Below, piece by piece: positions 36,789 to 47,816 of a stretch of 64,000 nt of DNA (the stretch's first letter is position 1; every line of letters begins with the position of its first letter). Below the pieces are notes generated by a model, which saw nothing but the letters and a program-made list of their open reading frames with translations, did not search any database and had not been told where the DNA came from. Source of the stretch: Telopea speciosissima (Eukaryota > Streptophyta > Magnoliopsida > Proteales > Proteaceae); assembly GCF_018873765.1 (NCBI RefSeq), contig NC_057919.1:61332484-61396483 (forward strand), read 5' to 3'. A program made the translations under genes and the position numbers.

Positions 36789-37160
36789 TCAAAAACAAAC
36801 TTTCAACTCCTTTTGTCTCATTCACCTTTAATCAATCAAATCAAACTACTATTCTTTTGAATGATAAATCAAAAAATAATGCAATCAAGGCCAAAGTCGA
36901 TTACACATATGGGCCCAGCATCGTGACGATCTAAGAAATCCTGCAGGTGAATGAAGACATCGAAGCTGAAGCCGATCTCAGAATTCTACAAAACCCACGA
37001 TCAACAAAGCCAATTAACAAAGCCGATCTCTCAATTGAGGAGAAAAATTCTGCAAAAACCCACGATCAAACAGAGCCGATCTCTCAAAAATAAATTGTGA
37101 ATTCGAAAATTCAAAGCCGATCTTGATTGCAGAGAAACAAAAATTCTAATGCTTTAAGAT

Positions 37161-37378
37161 TGTTAGGGTTTAGGGTTTAAGCACAAAGTTGCTTAAAGCA
37201 TTACACCCTGAGTATCTAGTTTGGAATACCCAGACTACTGCCTCCAGCTAGTATATATAGGAAAACTAGGGTTTAGGTCAGATGGGCTAATTACTAAATT
37301 GCCCCTCACAGCCTGGGCATTAATACAAGTAGGATTATATTAGAACATATAAAGGGATATTACATAAATACCCTTACA
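37161..37378 (-). repeat. Copia-1 5' LTR
   Basis: Same ends and length as 31385-31602; one difference seen (GACTAC against GACTGC). Confidence 0.95.
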
Positions 37379-37383
37379 TCTCT

Positions 37384-37657
37384 TGCATACTTACAATCGA
37401 GAAATAGATGAACCAGTGATTCCTCCTCCTTTAAACATTGCTCACATCTTGATACAAGGTAGGTATTCTTCTTCCCGCCATTTTGGTTTCACATCTACTG
37501 CAAACGGTGAGGAATGTCCACAACTAGCTGAAAATTTTGGTTTCATAAATATCTTTTCTTTCTCACAAATTGAATGTATGCCCATGCAAAACATTAGTGG
37601 TGAATCGTGACAAGAGTGCGAAAAGGGTCTAAAATTGTGGTTTGATCCAAACCCCAA
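37384..37657 (-). pseudogene. LINE ORF2 zinc-finger (zf-RVT) remnant, other side of the Copia (unit 1)
   Basis: The minus strand encodes RCEQCLKEEESLVHLFLDC followed by KYA, a C-x2-C...H...C zinc-finger pattern typical of plant LINEs, up to the Copia TSD. The reading resumes across the Copia at 31379 with LWKIFMDVFKVVWP, showing where the LINE was cut. Confidence 0.75.
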
Positions 37658-38933
37658 TCTTCTATTAACGTTATAGGTGTTGGGTAATTGTATTACAATT
37701 TCTTACAAACAATTGATATATCACAAGATGCAATACAATAGCTTAAGCAGTAGAAACTAGGTTGTTGTTATTTGACCTTTGGCTGAAACATGAAGAACAA
37801 ATCTTGAATTCGATGTTGAGTCACACCGCAAGAACTTAAACAAACTGCAAACAGAATTAAGTATTAAATAAACCAATACCCAATCACATGTTTCTCACTT
37901 TTTTAGTGCATAGGATGAAGTAAATAGAAAAAAAGCAAGGTCAATTAGGGCCAACCGAGCCCAGCCCGATCAGGGTCAATCAGGGCAGGGCTGAACTGGG
38001 CTGAGATAATTGAGCCAGACCTAGGGCCGGGCTGGGCTTGGGTTGAGCTAAGAGGACTTAGGGTTGGCTAGGGTTTTAAAAAACCCGGTCCTGTTTCAAC
38101 CCTACTCCTATTGCATACAAAAGCATCCATCAAATAAAGTCACATTACTCTTGTCTTTTAAATCAACCCCAAAGGAACCATTTTAATCTATGTAATCCAT
38201 AAGTCATTTAATAACTAAATAGTTAATCAAAATGAAATAATAATAATTACATACTAATTAACATCTCTATTACTAATATCCCTCTTAATATACCATAACC
38301 ACTTAATTAAAGTAGTTTTAAGTATCATTAGGTTAGATCAAATTGATCCGAACCAAACCGATTCAATCAACTACACTTACTTTAATCCTAAAGTGTCATT
38401 TATATTTATTAATTAATAAATAATTATTATAAATAAATTAATGCCAGTAGTGAAGTCCATAAAAATATGTTCTTGCAAAGGATTTCAACTTATGTTTAAA
38501 TTATAAACCTCTCTTTAAGTTGTGTCTAGTTTTTTTTCTTCCAATTCCAAGATGGTTGGGGAGAAGTTTAACTAAGAGTTGATCATCATGATGGTTCATG
38601 GTTTTAAAACTTGAAATCAAAAGACTTGATTCAAATCGGAATCAACTGCTCTCGATCCCATGAATGCATTTGGATCCTCATTTTGGGCTATTTTCCTCTT
38701 CTTTAGTACCAACATAGTATAATCAATGAAAATTACCTCTTATAGAAAAAATTTACAAGTGTTTTCGATAGAAAATTTTTAAAACCCATAGATTTGAGGG
38801 AATCCTTACTTCCTCTACCCGTTCTCAATTTTTTGGGGCTTAGAACAATTTAGGCGGATTTCTATCAGAATCGATAGAGGTTAATTTTGGGTTTTAAACC
38901 TTGTGATGTTTATCTTGTTCAAAATATTTACAC
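37658..38933. other. intergenic, AT-rich, with a hAT-like relic
   Basis: Contains a degenerate AGGGCCAACCGAGCCC...CAACCCTA segment (about 37945-38106) related to the 25962 element, with no TSD found. The remainder is AT-rich with no gene signal. The counterpart in unit 2 is about 55443-56715. Confidence 0.55.
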
Positions 38934-39108
38934 GGAAAATTATCACCTCAATTTACCTGTCCGTCAATTTCCTCAGTTCCCTCTAATAAAGGGAGGTGGA
39001 CCTCACCTGGGCAATGTGTTCGGGCAGGGGTAGGGTGGTTATTTTCACCCCCTATTAGATGGAATTGAGGAAATTGAGGGGCAAGTAAATTGAGGGGATA
39101 AAGATCCC
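38934..39108. mobile_element. Mutator-like MITE of the TTATCCTCTCAA family (unit 1)
   Basis: Near-palindromic 175 bp with arms containing CCTCAATTTACCTG...CAATTTCCTCA and their inverse, ending GGGGATAAAGATCC. Flanked by ATTTACAC on both sides (38926-38933, 39109-39116). Confidence 0.75.
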
Positions 39109-39116
39109 ATTTACAC

Positions 39117-39779
39117 CGTGTGCCAGCTAAAAAAAAATTGAGAGAACATGGAGAGAGGTGAGGGTAACTGAAAAAATAAAACAATGAAACTCGTACTGGG
39201 CTAACTTTATTTAAGAAATAAAGATACTCACAAATAAGGACAATTGAAATGGATATAATATTTAGGAAAAAAGATCTCTATTTGTTGGTATTTCCTACGC
39301 CCTCTCACTAGGCACCATGAGATGACGCCTCTGCCCCTTAGTTAGATGCCGGCGTGGTCACCAATTGGCCCAAATGCTTGTGTAGATACCATGTGATCAA
39401 GTAGAGATCAATTGTCCTATTTATTTAAGTCGTCATAGTAATATTTTCCTTGCGATTTGGTCTCTCAACTCAATAATAGCACATAACAGATTTATAGGCA
39501 TGTAAATAATTATTGTCCATTGAAACAAATTATACATAGAATCTTGATCATTGATTGGATGTAAAATCACTTAAAAAATCCTCTAAATGAGTGCGAAAAT
39601 TATTTAAAAAATATGACACCAAGCTTGAAATTTTTGTCCAATTATAATCGGATATCTCTTTCATTCTCAAACATACATTATAAATAGGCTTTTTCTCAAC
39701 TGCCCTCCTTAAAATGCCCATTTGTCCAAATGCACCCTTACAACTTTACAATTTATATGTGTCCCCCACTTCCAAAACA
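39117..39779. other. intergenic, nothing recognised
   Basis: AT-rich DNA with no gene signal; its counterpart in unit 2 is about 56899-57561. Confidence 0.5.
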
Positions 39780-40761
39780 TTGTGACACTTAGTCTAGTCC
39801 ATTAGTCTGGGACATTAGACGTTAGTTTCAGAAAATCTAATGACCAAAATACCCTTGTGACAAAAACCCACCAAAATTAAAGAGTAAAGTGACAAAATTG
39901 CCTTCATCTTCCCCAAATCGTTTAGGAAGAATCAAATCACAAAATCAGGGTAACCAAACAGTTATTCAAGAAGATTCATGTTACAGAATCAGGAGAACCA
40001 AACAGTTTATTTTTTCCGAAATATGAATTCACAGAAAGTCCGTCTAGAGATCCCCATTCAAAATCAATATATGCTCCCACAAATTTATGCAACCAAACAC
40101 AATGTAAACCATTTGAGAAGGATGAACCCTAAAATCAATGAATCTATCTTGCCTCTTTCTTTCCTCCTCTTGTTGCTCCCTTCAAGGGCTCTGTTTTTCC
40201 ACTTATATAGGAGCAGCAATATGATGTAGTTGCCAAACAGATCTCCAAAATCATTGACTGCAGCTGGGATCTCACATTGGATTGACATTACAAGTATGCA
40301 ACTAGAAAAGCATGTGGATCTGGTATTTTTTTTACTGGATTTAAGATGGAGGCTACCACTTGCTAGGTTTTGTACTTTTGCTGTGTTTTATTAACATGCA
40401 TGAATCCATTAAGATGTGCTTGAAATTACCTGTTTTGATTTATTAGGGGGGAAGAGAGAAAAAGTACATCTAGTGGTTTCTATCATTGTTGATTCAACAT
40501 CGTCTGTTACAATTTGAGAAAGAGACAGCAAGGATCAAATTCATGTTAGTGACTGATGGATCAATCACTTGGACGGAAGATGAGGGCAATTTGGACTGGA
40601 TAGATTCATTGATTTTAGGGTTCATTTTGGGAAGATGAGGGTAATTTGGTCACTTTAGTCTTTAATTTTGGTGAGTTTCTATCACAAGGGTATTTGGTCA
40701 TTAGATTTCCTGAAACTAACGTCTAATGTTTCAGACTAACGGACTGGACTAAAGTGTTACA
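39780..40761. mobile_element. TIR element with ~140-bp arms, about 0.98 kb (unit 1)
   Basis: The left arm (39780-39920: TGTGACACTTAGTCTAGTCC, then TTAGACGTTAGTTTCAG) is the inverse of the right arm (about 40620-40761). The interior has no transposase; short frames at 39978-40288 are not gene-like. TSD not resolved. Probably a non-autonomous DNA transposon. Confidence 0.7.
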
Positions 40762-41430
40762 AATAATAAACTAATATTAAGAGATAATACTTGGGTCGGG
40801 GTATTACATTTGATACGTTTGTTTAGTGGGAGTCTGTTTTCCCCCTTTTTGGCTATTATTTGAGCTCTTTATTTGGCCAGTGGTTTTTGTATTCTTTTGT
40901 CGTCTTAATACATTTACTGGTTATGATTTCATTATTTATTCTTATATGACATTTCTTACGAAATGGTGATTAGCCATAGGCGGTATTTAGCCAAGGATTC
41001 TAAAATGGTGGTTAGCCATAAGCAGTATTTAGCCAAAAATTCTAAAATGATGGTAAATCATGGACGGTGAGCCAAAGTATGGTATTAATTCAAGTTCATG
41101 ATGGTTTTGCCCAAGTATGAGTTAATGTCAAAGTGTACTACCTGTGAGGATTTTTAAGGTAGAGGACCAACAAGGAAAGAACATTTACTTGGTGATCACT
41201 TGTTATGCTCCTATTTCCTTGTTTATACATATATCCAAAGCAGCTCGCGTTAATAGATCATTTGTGACTGTGATGACAGAAAGTTGTATGTCGTATGTTG
41301 AGGCATGTTTTCTCATTGCCGTTCGACACAAGTGGCTATTAACAAAATCAAAGTAATTTTGAGTGGGAGATTGGGACTCTGGCCAAATCTAATAAAAGAT
41401 ATGTGTATTAATTTTGCCTAAGTGGGAGAT
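40762..41430 (+). mobile_element. probable 3' end of a decayed LTR retrotransposon (unit 1)
   Basis: No intact frame. The segment ends with GTGGGAGATTG words at about 41363 and 41421; the second, AAGTGGGAGAT, is the standard polypurine tract just before a TGTTG LTR start. TAGCCATA...GGTATTTAGCCA words are repeated at 40970-41040. Confidence 0.45.
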
Positions 41431-41792
41431 TGTTGGGTTCTTGGGCTACATTAATACACACTTCCTTTATTGGGTCCATGAATTAGTTAGCCACTCTAGG
41501 TTTTAAGTTAGGGGTATTTCTAACCTAACACATTGTGGGAGTGTGTGAGGGTCATGTTGAATAGTATATATTCAACCCAAGGTCCCCACAACCGTCACTT
41601 GATTTTTACTAATTTTCCTACTCTCGGGAGATTTAAGAGAAAGCTTATGGAAGGCTATTGGGAGCTGTAAAAGCTTAGGGATCGACTACAGCTATCAACC
41701 AAAAAGATATGTCATTTATTCCTTTGTTTATTCATTGTCTTCCAAACCTGTATGGGATTCTATATGATTGATTAGTGATCTAAATCACAACA
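41431..41792 (+). mobile_element. LTR (362 bp) downstream of TPS-B
   Basis: Starts TGTTGGGTTC directly after a polypurine tract and ends CAACA. The inside resembles the relic at 17459-17682. No matching second LTR was found. Confidence 0.55.
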
Positions 41793-42538
41793 CACCACTG
41801 CTTGTCAATAGAGCTAAGAGCAAGCACTTGAGTAAAGAAACAAAAAGGAGAAGACTAAGAAGAGAAAAGAATAGAGTGAGAGAAGTGTTGAGAAAACAAT
41901 GCCCAAAAGTAGTGATTGACAGAAGAAATACAAAAAACAGAGAAGAACAAACACACAGGTTTTACGTGGTTCACCCCCAAGATGGAAGCAACATCCACGG
42001 TCGAGCAATAGAACGAATTTTACTATTCTCTTGAAATGTTACAAACCCTCACTTACGGCCCTCGCAGAGATATATAGAGAGAAGCCCTAACCCAAGAAAG
42101 TACAAAAATGCCCCTGGACCCAGAAATTGTCAAATCGGACAGGATCGGACCAAAACATAACATATATCCCAAAGTATACCGTTTTGAAGGTCTCGACGAG
42201 CCAAACACAACGCACAGCCTATGGCGGTGATGTACGTCGTTTTTCGGCAATCCGAGATTGTTTCGAGGGTGAAATGGCCCTCCAAAGATCTCAACTGCAC
42301 ATTCTAGACCGAAATCAAGCTTCACCAATAACTAGAAGTATGAACCAGTGATAGATCCAAAATAATCGATCCTATCACTTATTAGTATAATTTTATTTAT
42401 AATAAACTATAATATAATCCAAACCCGGTACAATCAAACAACCAAAATAGGAAAGTGTCCTAAACAACAACTAAGACTACTAACTAACATAAAAATAAGA
42501 CTCTCTCACAATAGGGAGTCACAAGTAGCTCAGTACTA
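41793..42538. other. TPS-B 3' flank with LTR-leader-like sequence
   Basis: Contains TTTTACGTGGTTCACCCCC and CATCCACGG, words typical of plant LTR leaders (41955-42000), so part is probably another LTR relic. Frames on both strands are small. The TPS-B 3' end lies in the last 200 bp. Confidence 0.5.
42392..42397 (-). terminator. candidate poly(A) signal of TPS-B
   Basis: AATAAA on the minus strand about 140 bases beyond the stop codon. The same hexamer is at 60173-60178 for TPS-C. Confidence 0.5.
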
Positions 42539-45117
42539 CTAGTACATGGGTATGGGATCGACAAACAATGAGGTGATGAGCTCCTTCAATATTTCATTAG
42601 CAAAAGTGAAACCATCTTTATACTTGTAGAGCACATCAATATTACGATCATAGTTAACAAACACTGATAGAACTGACCTTGGGACAGCTGCAGTAGTCAT
42701 CATAGGTTTCATGCACGCTTCATTTACATCTTTCCATGCGTCCACCAATCTTCTATTAAATTCATCATATACCTCTTGTTCTGACACATCATATTGCTTC
42801 ATGTAGCACTCCACAGCCGAACAAACATGCCCTCTCTCTTGCTCAAACTTCAAAATAATATTCAAATTTATACTAGCTTAATTTAATGATGTACTAATTA
42901 AGTAAGAAAAAAAAATCTTTGAAATTAATTAATTAATGTACCTTATGGGCCTTCATATCATCCATGAGTCTGAAAATTAAGCTTGAAGCCTTCATAAGCT
43001 TTGGATTATTCATTGCCCAAACAAAGGTTTCCTTTGTCACAAAATCTCCCATGCCAACCAAAGAATAGACTATTAGCAAGATATACGCAATGCTGGTTGA
43101 TGCATTTTGCATATACACTTCGAATGTTGGAATATATCCATCCTTCAACCATTTGGCCTCCATGAAGTAGCTTCTAACTTGTGTTTTCATCTGGAATGAA
43201 ACCAATTAAACAAACCCAACTGGTCATTAATTATTAGAATTTTAAGTAGTTTTTAACATTTTTTCACTTGTCTACTTGAGATACCAACAAATAAATCAAA
43301 ACTAGCTAAAAACTCTTGTTTTATGTGTTTCTAAAATCTCATCATCTTTGAGAAGAGAAACAGATAAAAGAATAGTAACCCAATAGTAGATCCAGTTATT
43401 GGTGATCACACACCGCTTCTTTTGCATAGTAAACACGATAAGATTGTCCATCCTTTCCAAACTCTTCCTCGATTTCATTGTAAAAATCTAGGAGTGCCAA
43501 GTAGATAACTTTCATGTATTCAAGGAGTCCATCCATGGCGCTATGCTCCGACCTGAAAATTAAGCAATATATTCAACGAAAACATGAAGTTCGCGTAAAT
43601 CAGCAAAGTCACAAACGGGCCAAGAAAAAATTAATATTATAGAATGGATCCTCTGCACGTATGTTCACCTGCATGTACATGTTAGGTGCCAACATCTATC
43701 CCTATGCTTCCATGTATACCCTTTTTCATCTTTTAAATGGTAAGAAGTGGGATAGATGTTGGCACCTCACGTGTATGTGCAGGTAAACGTACGTGCAGAG
43801 GAACTCTCCTTGATATGTCACCGATAATGTCAAACCTCTCAACTGCATCTGTGAAGAGCTGGAGTTCTTCGAAGGTACCATACGCATCGTATGTATCATC
43901 TATAATCGTGATCAGGGCTGTAACTTTGGTTATCATCTTTCTAGCAAGAGCATACTGAGGCTCAAAACACAACCCCATTGCAACAAAATATGTCTCCACA
44001 AGTCTGTCTCTAGCATAAGGTAGCTTTGATACAAAGTCCAATTCTTTCCACCATCTGCAATTAATTATACATGTATGAATATAAATATCATTATACATCA
44101 TTATAATTATTCAGATATATGATAGATAGATGAGTTAGAATTATTAGGTTACTTTGAGAGTTGGCTTAGCTCCTGCTGGTGGATGGACTGCAGTAGATTG
44201 AAATCTAGTTTTGCAAGCTTAAGAAGAGATTCATTCTTTGTATTGTAGTCTTCTTGGTAAATAGAGATGTAGTCCCTAGCTTCTATCCTTGGCGGGTTCT
44301 TGTGAAAGGGTTGTTTCAAGGCATGCATCACTTGTGTTGCAAGAGGATGAGGTTTTAAACCATCAGTGACTATGGAATTAAGTCTAGTGGTTGTGAACTC
44401 TAGGGCTTCATCTAGAATATCTTCTCCATGTACCCTCAAATGTGTAGCTTCATACAAGCATAGCATCCCACTCACATCATTAATGAAGTCCTCTTCCTTG
44501 AATCTTTTGAAAACATCTGCAATATAATTCACCACACCACCCAAATGGTGATGACCAAATGATCAATAATCTAAGTTGAAGACCATAGAGACATGGCCAA
44601 CAAAGTATAAGAATGACCAAGCAAGCAAGATTGAGTTAGCTACCTATCTAGATAGGGACTTACCACAAGAGACATTATACCCTTGCTGTCTCAGTAAGCG
44701 AAATCGCAAAGCCACGGTATAAAGATCATCATTGTCATCATCAAAACCATGATCTGGGACTTCATGTATCTGCTCCAGTATCTCCTCAATCTCTTCTTCA
44801 AAGTGATATGCCACACCAAGCCTTTGCAATGAATCAATCAAGCTCAGTTTCTTTAAAGACTCATTATTAGCATCACCCACTAGCATCCTTCTCACTTCTT
44901 CTTTCAATTCATCAACTTGTTTGAGACAAGCCTCATACATCTGCTAAAACAAATATTTTCTGTCTTTAATTAGTACAATGCAAAATATTGCTATAATAAA
45001 CACAATATAGCAACTTTAGTAACTCATTGTAGCCAAGTAAAAATAATAAGTAAATTCTTTCATTGTTGCAGAAACTGACAAAAGAAAAAGAGGGATTTTA
45101 TTAAATATAGTTGTAGA

Positions 45118-45169
<52 letters not shown>

Positions 45170-45755
45170 TTAAAGATTGCAACTTTGAAAATAATATAAT
45201 GAGAGAAGGTGTCTACTTTTAGTTTACAATTTTGGAATTTTTATCCTCTCAATTACACTGCCCGTACTTGACCTCAAGTACATCTAATAGAAGGAGGTGG
45301 ACCTCATGTGAACCCCACCTCGGGCAGGGGGTAGGATAGTCATTTCTACCTCCTCTATTAGATGTACTTGAGGTCAAGTACGGGCAGTGTAATTGAGAGG
45401 ATAAAGATCCACAATTTTGAGGTAGGTAAACCCTAACATCCCCTACACATGTCAAATTTCTATCCTACAAGTGGATTTGAATTTAGGTCTGAAATTTGAC
45501 ACGTGGTTAATCTAGACCCATGTCTTAGGTATTCAATGGTACATTTACCATTTGATCCTTCTTTTTGACATGGTGAAATTAGGGTATCCAACCATAAAAT
45601 TTAAAGAACAAAAAAAATTAAATAATTACCACATCATCAAGAGGAGCATATGTGATGAAACGATCACCCCAACAGCTAGGATGGAAATTGGCTAACGGAC
45701 GAATTATCTTTGTGTTTATATTTGGAGATGCAGCAAAAGAAGATTGGAGAGACAT
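42539..45755 (-). CDS. TPS-B: TPS-a type terpene (sesquiterpene) synthase, chimeric
   Basis: Exons: 45630-45755, 44664-44943, 44153-44516, 43836-44054, 43414-43552, 42942-43190, 42539-42847; GT-AG borders and phases join into 561 residues, normal for the family, with the seven-exon plan of angiosperm TPS genes. No transit peptide; RP-x8-W at residues 19-29 suggests a cytosolic farnesyl-diphosphate cyclase. Catalytic landmarks: RDR 272-274, DDTYD 309-313. The second metal motif reads DDMKAHKFE (453-461), with Ala457 where Ser/Thr is expected. At the exon 4/5 join it reads R-S-E where TPS-C has R-W-D, and L-L-E-Y where TPS-C has L-P-E-Y. Exon 1 matches TPS-A, the rest TPS-C. Product unknown; activity uncertain. 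Confidence 0.9.
45120..45166. repeat. (CT)n microsatellite in TPS-B intron 1
   Basis: About 23 CT repeats, absent from the TPS-C intron, which has a short local duplication instead. Confidence 0.95.
45235..45410. mobile_element. Mutator-like MITE in TPS-B intron 1, 176 bp
   Basis: Nearly perfect inverted repeat: ends GAATTTTTATCCTCTCAA and TTGAGAGGATAAAGATCC, with arms of over 50 bp. Flanked by a perfect 9-bp TSD ACAATTTTG (45226-45234 and 45411-45419). The TPS-C intron has the unoccupied site, CTACAATTTTGGGGTAGG at about 63058-63075. Confidence 0.95.
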
Positions 45756-45910
45756 CTTTCTTAAATTGAAATGGAGAAACAGAACTATGGTTTAGGTTTT
45801 GGAAGACAAATGAAAATAAGATGGAAATGTGCAAAACTAAGAAGCAACACCTATTTTGCTTCAAATGATAAATATGGAGTGCAAAGGAACAACCTGACTT
45901 GCTATTTATA
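45756..45910 (-). promoter_or_regulatory. TPS-B core promoter with TATA box
   Basis: TATAAATAG on minus at 45902-45910, 147 bp before the ATG. The 5' leader and proximal promoter match those of TPS-A almost base for base. Confidence 0.65.
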
Positions 45911-46040
45911 CTTGGTCGATCTATGGCCTTTAGAACACCTTTTTTTCACAAAATTGTAGAAAAGTGGGGGATAGGGCGTGAAGAGCACATTCCAGTCTGC
46001 CGACTAGAGGGTGAGAAACTAACAACCCATTGCATCAATC

Positions 46041-46590
46041 ACTTTTTTACATTTGAAAGTCACTTTTTTGCTAGGGCTACTCTGTAGCGCGACAGGGAGT
46101 GTAGCCCAAGCACTACAGGCTATTGGATGTGTACTACACTCCTGTTGTGCTACAAAGGACCCAAATCCCACTTTTTTAGAGCCTCGAAACCCGAATTTTG
46201 ATCTTCTCAAGTGTGGTATCTGTTCAGTACATCATACTTAAGAATCCAATGATAAAAACATAGGCAGTGGAGTCTTTTTATCCTCTCAAGTGTTGGGTAG
46301 AAGATTGAATTGGGCACTACACCACACTTGAAAGGACAAATTTCTGTGTTAGATTTTAAAGGTGAATAAGTGCAATGTCCAGCATCAGATGCACTTTAAG
46401 GTTACATTGGGCCATCGTGCACTAGACTTTTTACCAAAAAACAAAAAGGACCAAATGTTCTTTGTGCTGGGGATGCAGGTTGTGCCCAGACACATGGGGG
46501 TGGGCAAAATAACCACCCTATCCCCCAGAATGGCAGATCCATGTGTCTTGACACAGGTTGCGTTGCAACGTAGAAAACATCGACCCAAAA
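46041..46590. mobile_element. miniature-element cluster in the TPS-B promoter
   Basis: Same three pieces as 28125-28740 (stem-loop, CTCTCAAGTG foldback, CACATGGGGGTGGG MITE at 46447-46586), differing from unit 1 at about 2% of positions. At this position TPS-C has only CATCAATCACAAAAAAAC (about 63635-63652). Confidence 0.7.
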
Positions 46591-46978
46591 AAACAAAAAA
46601 AAAACCTGGAATTGAGAGGTGAAAGTTCCAAGACCCATGCTTACCTTGGCGGTGGATCCAAGACACCTGAGAAATGGATTTCTGCAGCGGCCCCACTGGA
46701 ATACATTTTTCATATTGTCAGCATATAACGACAGAGCTATGTGATGATGGTGTTGGGGTCCTCCTATAACGTAGATTGCAAATTTTCAAGACCCATTTGG
46801 AATCTTTTCATGGATTGTTTTGGACTTGAGTGGCAGCCGCCGTTAACTGTACAAGAGTTTGAGAGACTTTGAAGCCTTATCTTCTAAACTTAACGGCACA
46901 ATTAACGGTGTATGTCGGACCTTTCCTCGTCCTCGTACAATCGTTTCTTTAGTCTATTGGTGGCGTCATGCATAATGA

Positions 46979-47816
46979 AGTAACGCGAGGGAGATTGAGA
47001 ACAGAGAGAAAGAGAAAACACACACAGAATTTTGTGGTTCAGTTTTAAATGGACATACGTTCATAATCAAAGAAAACTTTTTGAGAATTATTGTGGTTCA
47101 GTTTTAGACGTACGTCCACAGTCAAAAAAATATTTCTAAGAATTATTGTAGTTCAGTCTTAGATAGACATACGGTCACAATCAAGGACATCTTTCTGAGA
47201 ATTATTGTGGTTCAGTTTTAACAGACATACGTCCACAGTCAAGAAAATCTTTCTGAGAATTATTGTGGTTCAGTCTTAGACAGACCTACGTCCACAATCA
47301 AGGAAATCTTTCTTATCTCTTTTTGGACAATCCTTATAAAAGAATACTGAAAAATTCTTTACAGAAATAAGATATTTAATTAAGGAAACAGCCTTGCTAT
47401 TATTCTCGTGATTATCCTTTTGATTGAGAAATCCCAATTACTGTGATTGATACCCTTTCTATAATCGTTGAGATGTGTCTTGATTGATGATCTTGTCTGA
47501 TTAATTGATTTTTTTCCAATCTTTAGATGATATGAGAATCTCTTGACCCGATTACTAGATGATGACTTGAAATCTATACCGTTAACAATGCATATATCTG
47601 GTTGAACTAAACTAAATGTGGATGGCTGCTCTCCACGAAATCCGGGGATATTGACTGAATCTAGAGATTTCATATTTAATGGAATTTAATATTCGGCTTA
47701 TCTTCAGCGTAATCTTTCCTACATAGTTGGAGTTTATTATTTTTTTTGTAAATCTCTTGTATAAATCCTCTCTTTAAAGGTCAATTCTTACAAATAATAT
47801 AATATTAACTCTGACA
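46979..47816 (+). mobile_element. probable LTR relic (unit 2)
   Basis: Counterpart of 29130-29966, essentially identical. Confidence 0.4.
47026..47314 (+). repeat. minisatellite, five copies of a ~58-bp unit (unit 2)
   Basis: Counterpart of 29177-29465, with no copy-number change between the units. Confidence 0.92.

Larger units (their letters stand above)
31385..37378 (-). mobile_element. Copia-1: Ty1/copia retrotransposon inserted in the LINE
   Basis: 5994 bp, with two 218-bp LTRs (31385-31602 and 37161-37378) that I see differing at one base, and a perfect 5-bp TSD TCTCT (31380-31384 and 37379-37383). Order on minus: gag, protease, integrase, RT, RNase H, the Copia order. A polypurine tract (AGGAGGAGAT) precedes the 3' LTR at 31603-31612. 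I see no standard tRNA-Met primer site after the 5' LTR. The leader (36340-37160) has repeated GCCGATCTC words and long A/T homopolymers. Confidence 0.95.
27781..45629. repeat. unit 1 of the ~17.8-kb direct tandem duplication
   Basis: Runs from TPS-A exon 1 to the end of TPS-B intron 1 and aligns with unit 2 (45630-63271) throughout. Exon-1 start codons are 17849 bp apart (27906, 45755) and then 17642 bp (45755, 63397). The contents are the same in both units: promoter, LTR relic, LINE split by Copia, MITEs, TIR element, LTR, TPS body. Confidence 0.93.

Noticed and set aside
43733..43835. Reading exon 4 of TPS-B/C on past GAGAG into FDII...
   Set aside because: The donor at AG|GTTTGA gives the 219-bp exon and correct phase with exon 5; the longer frame has no usable donor in TPS-C.
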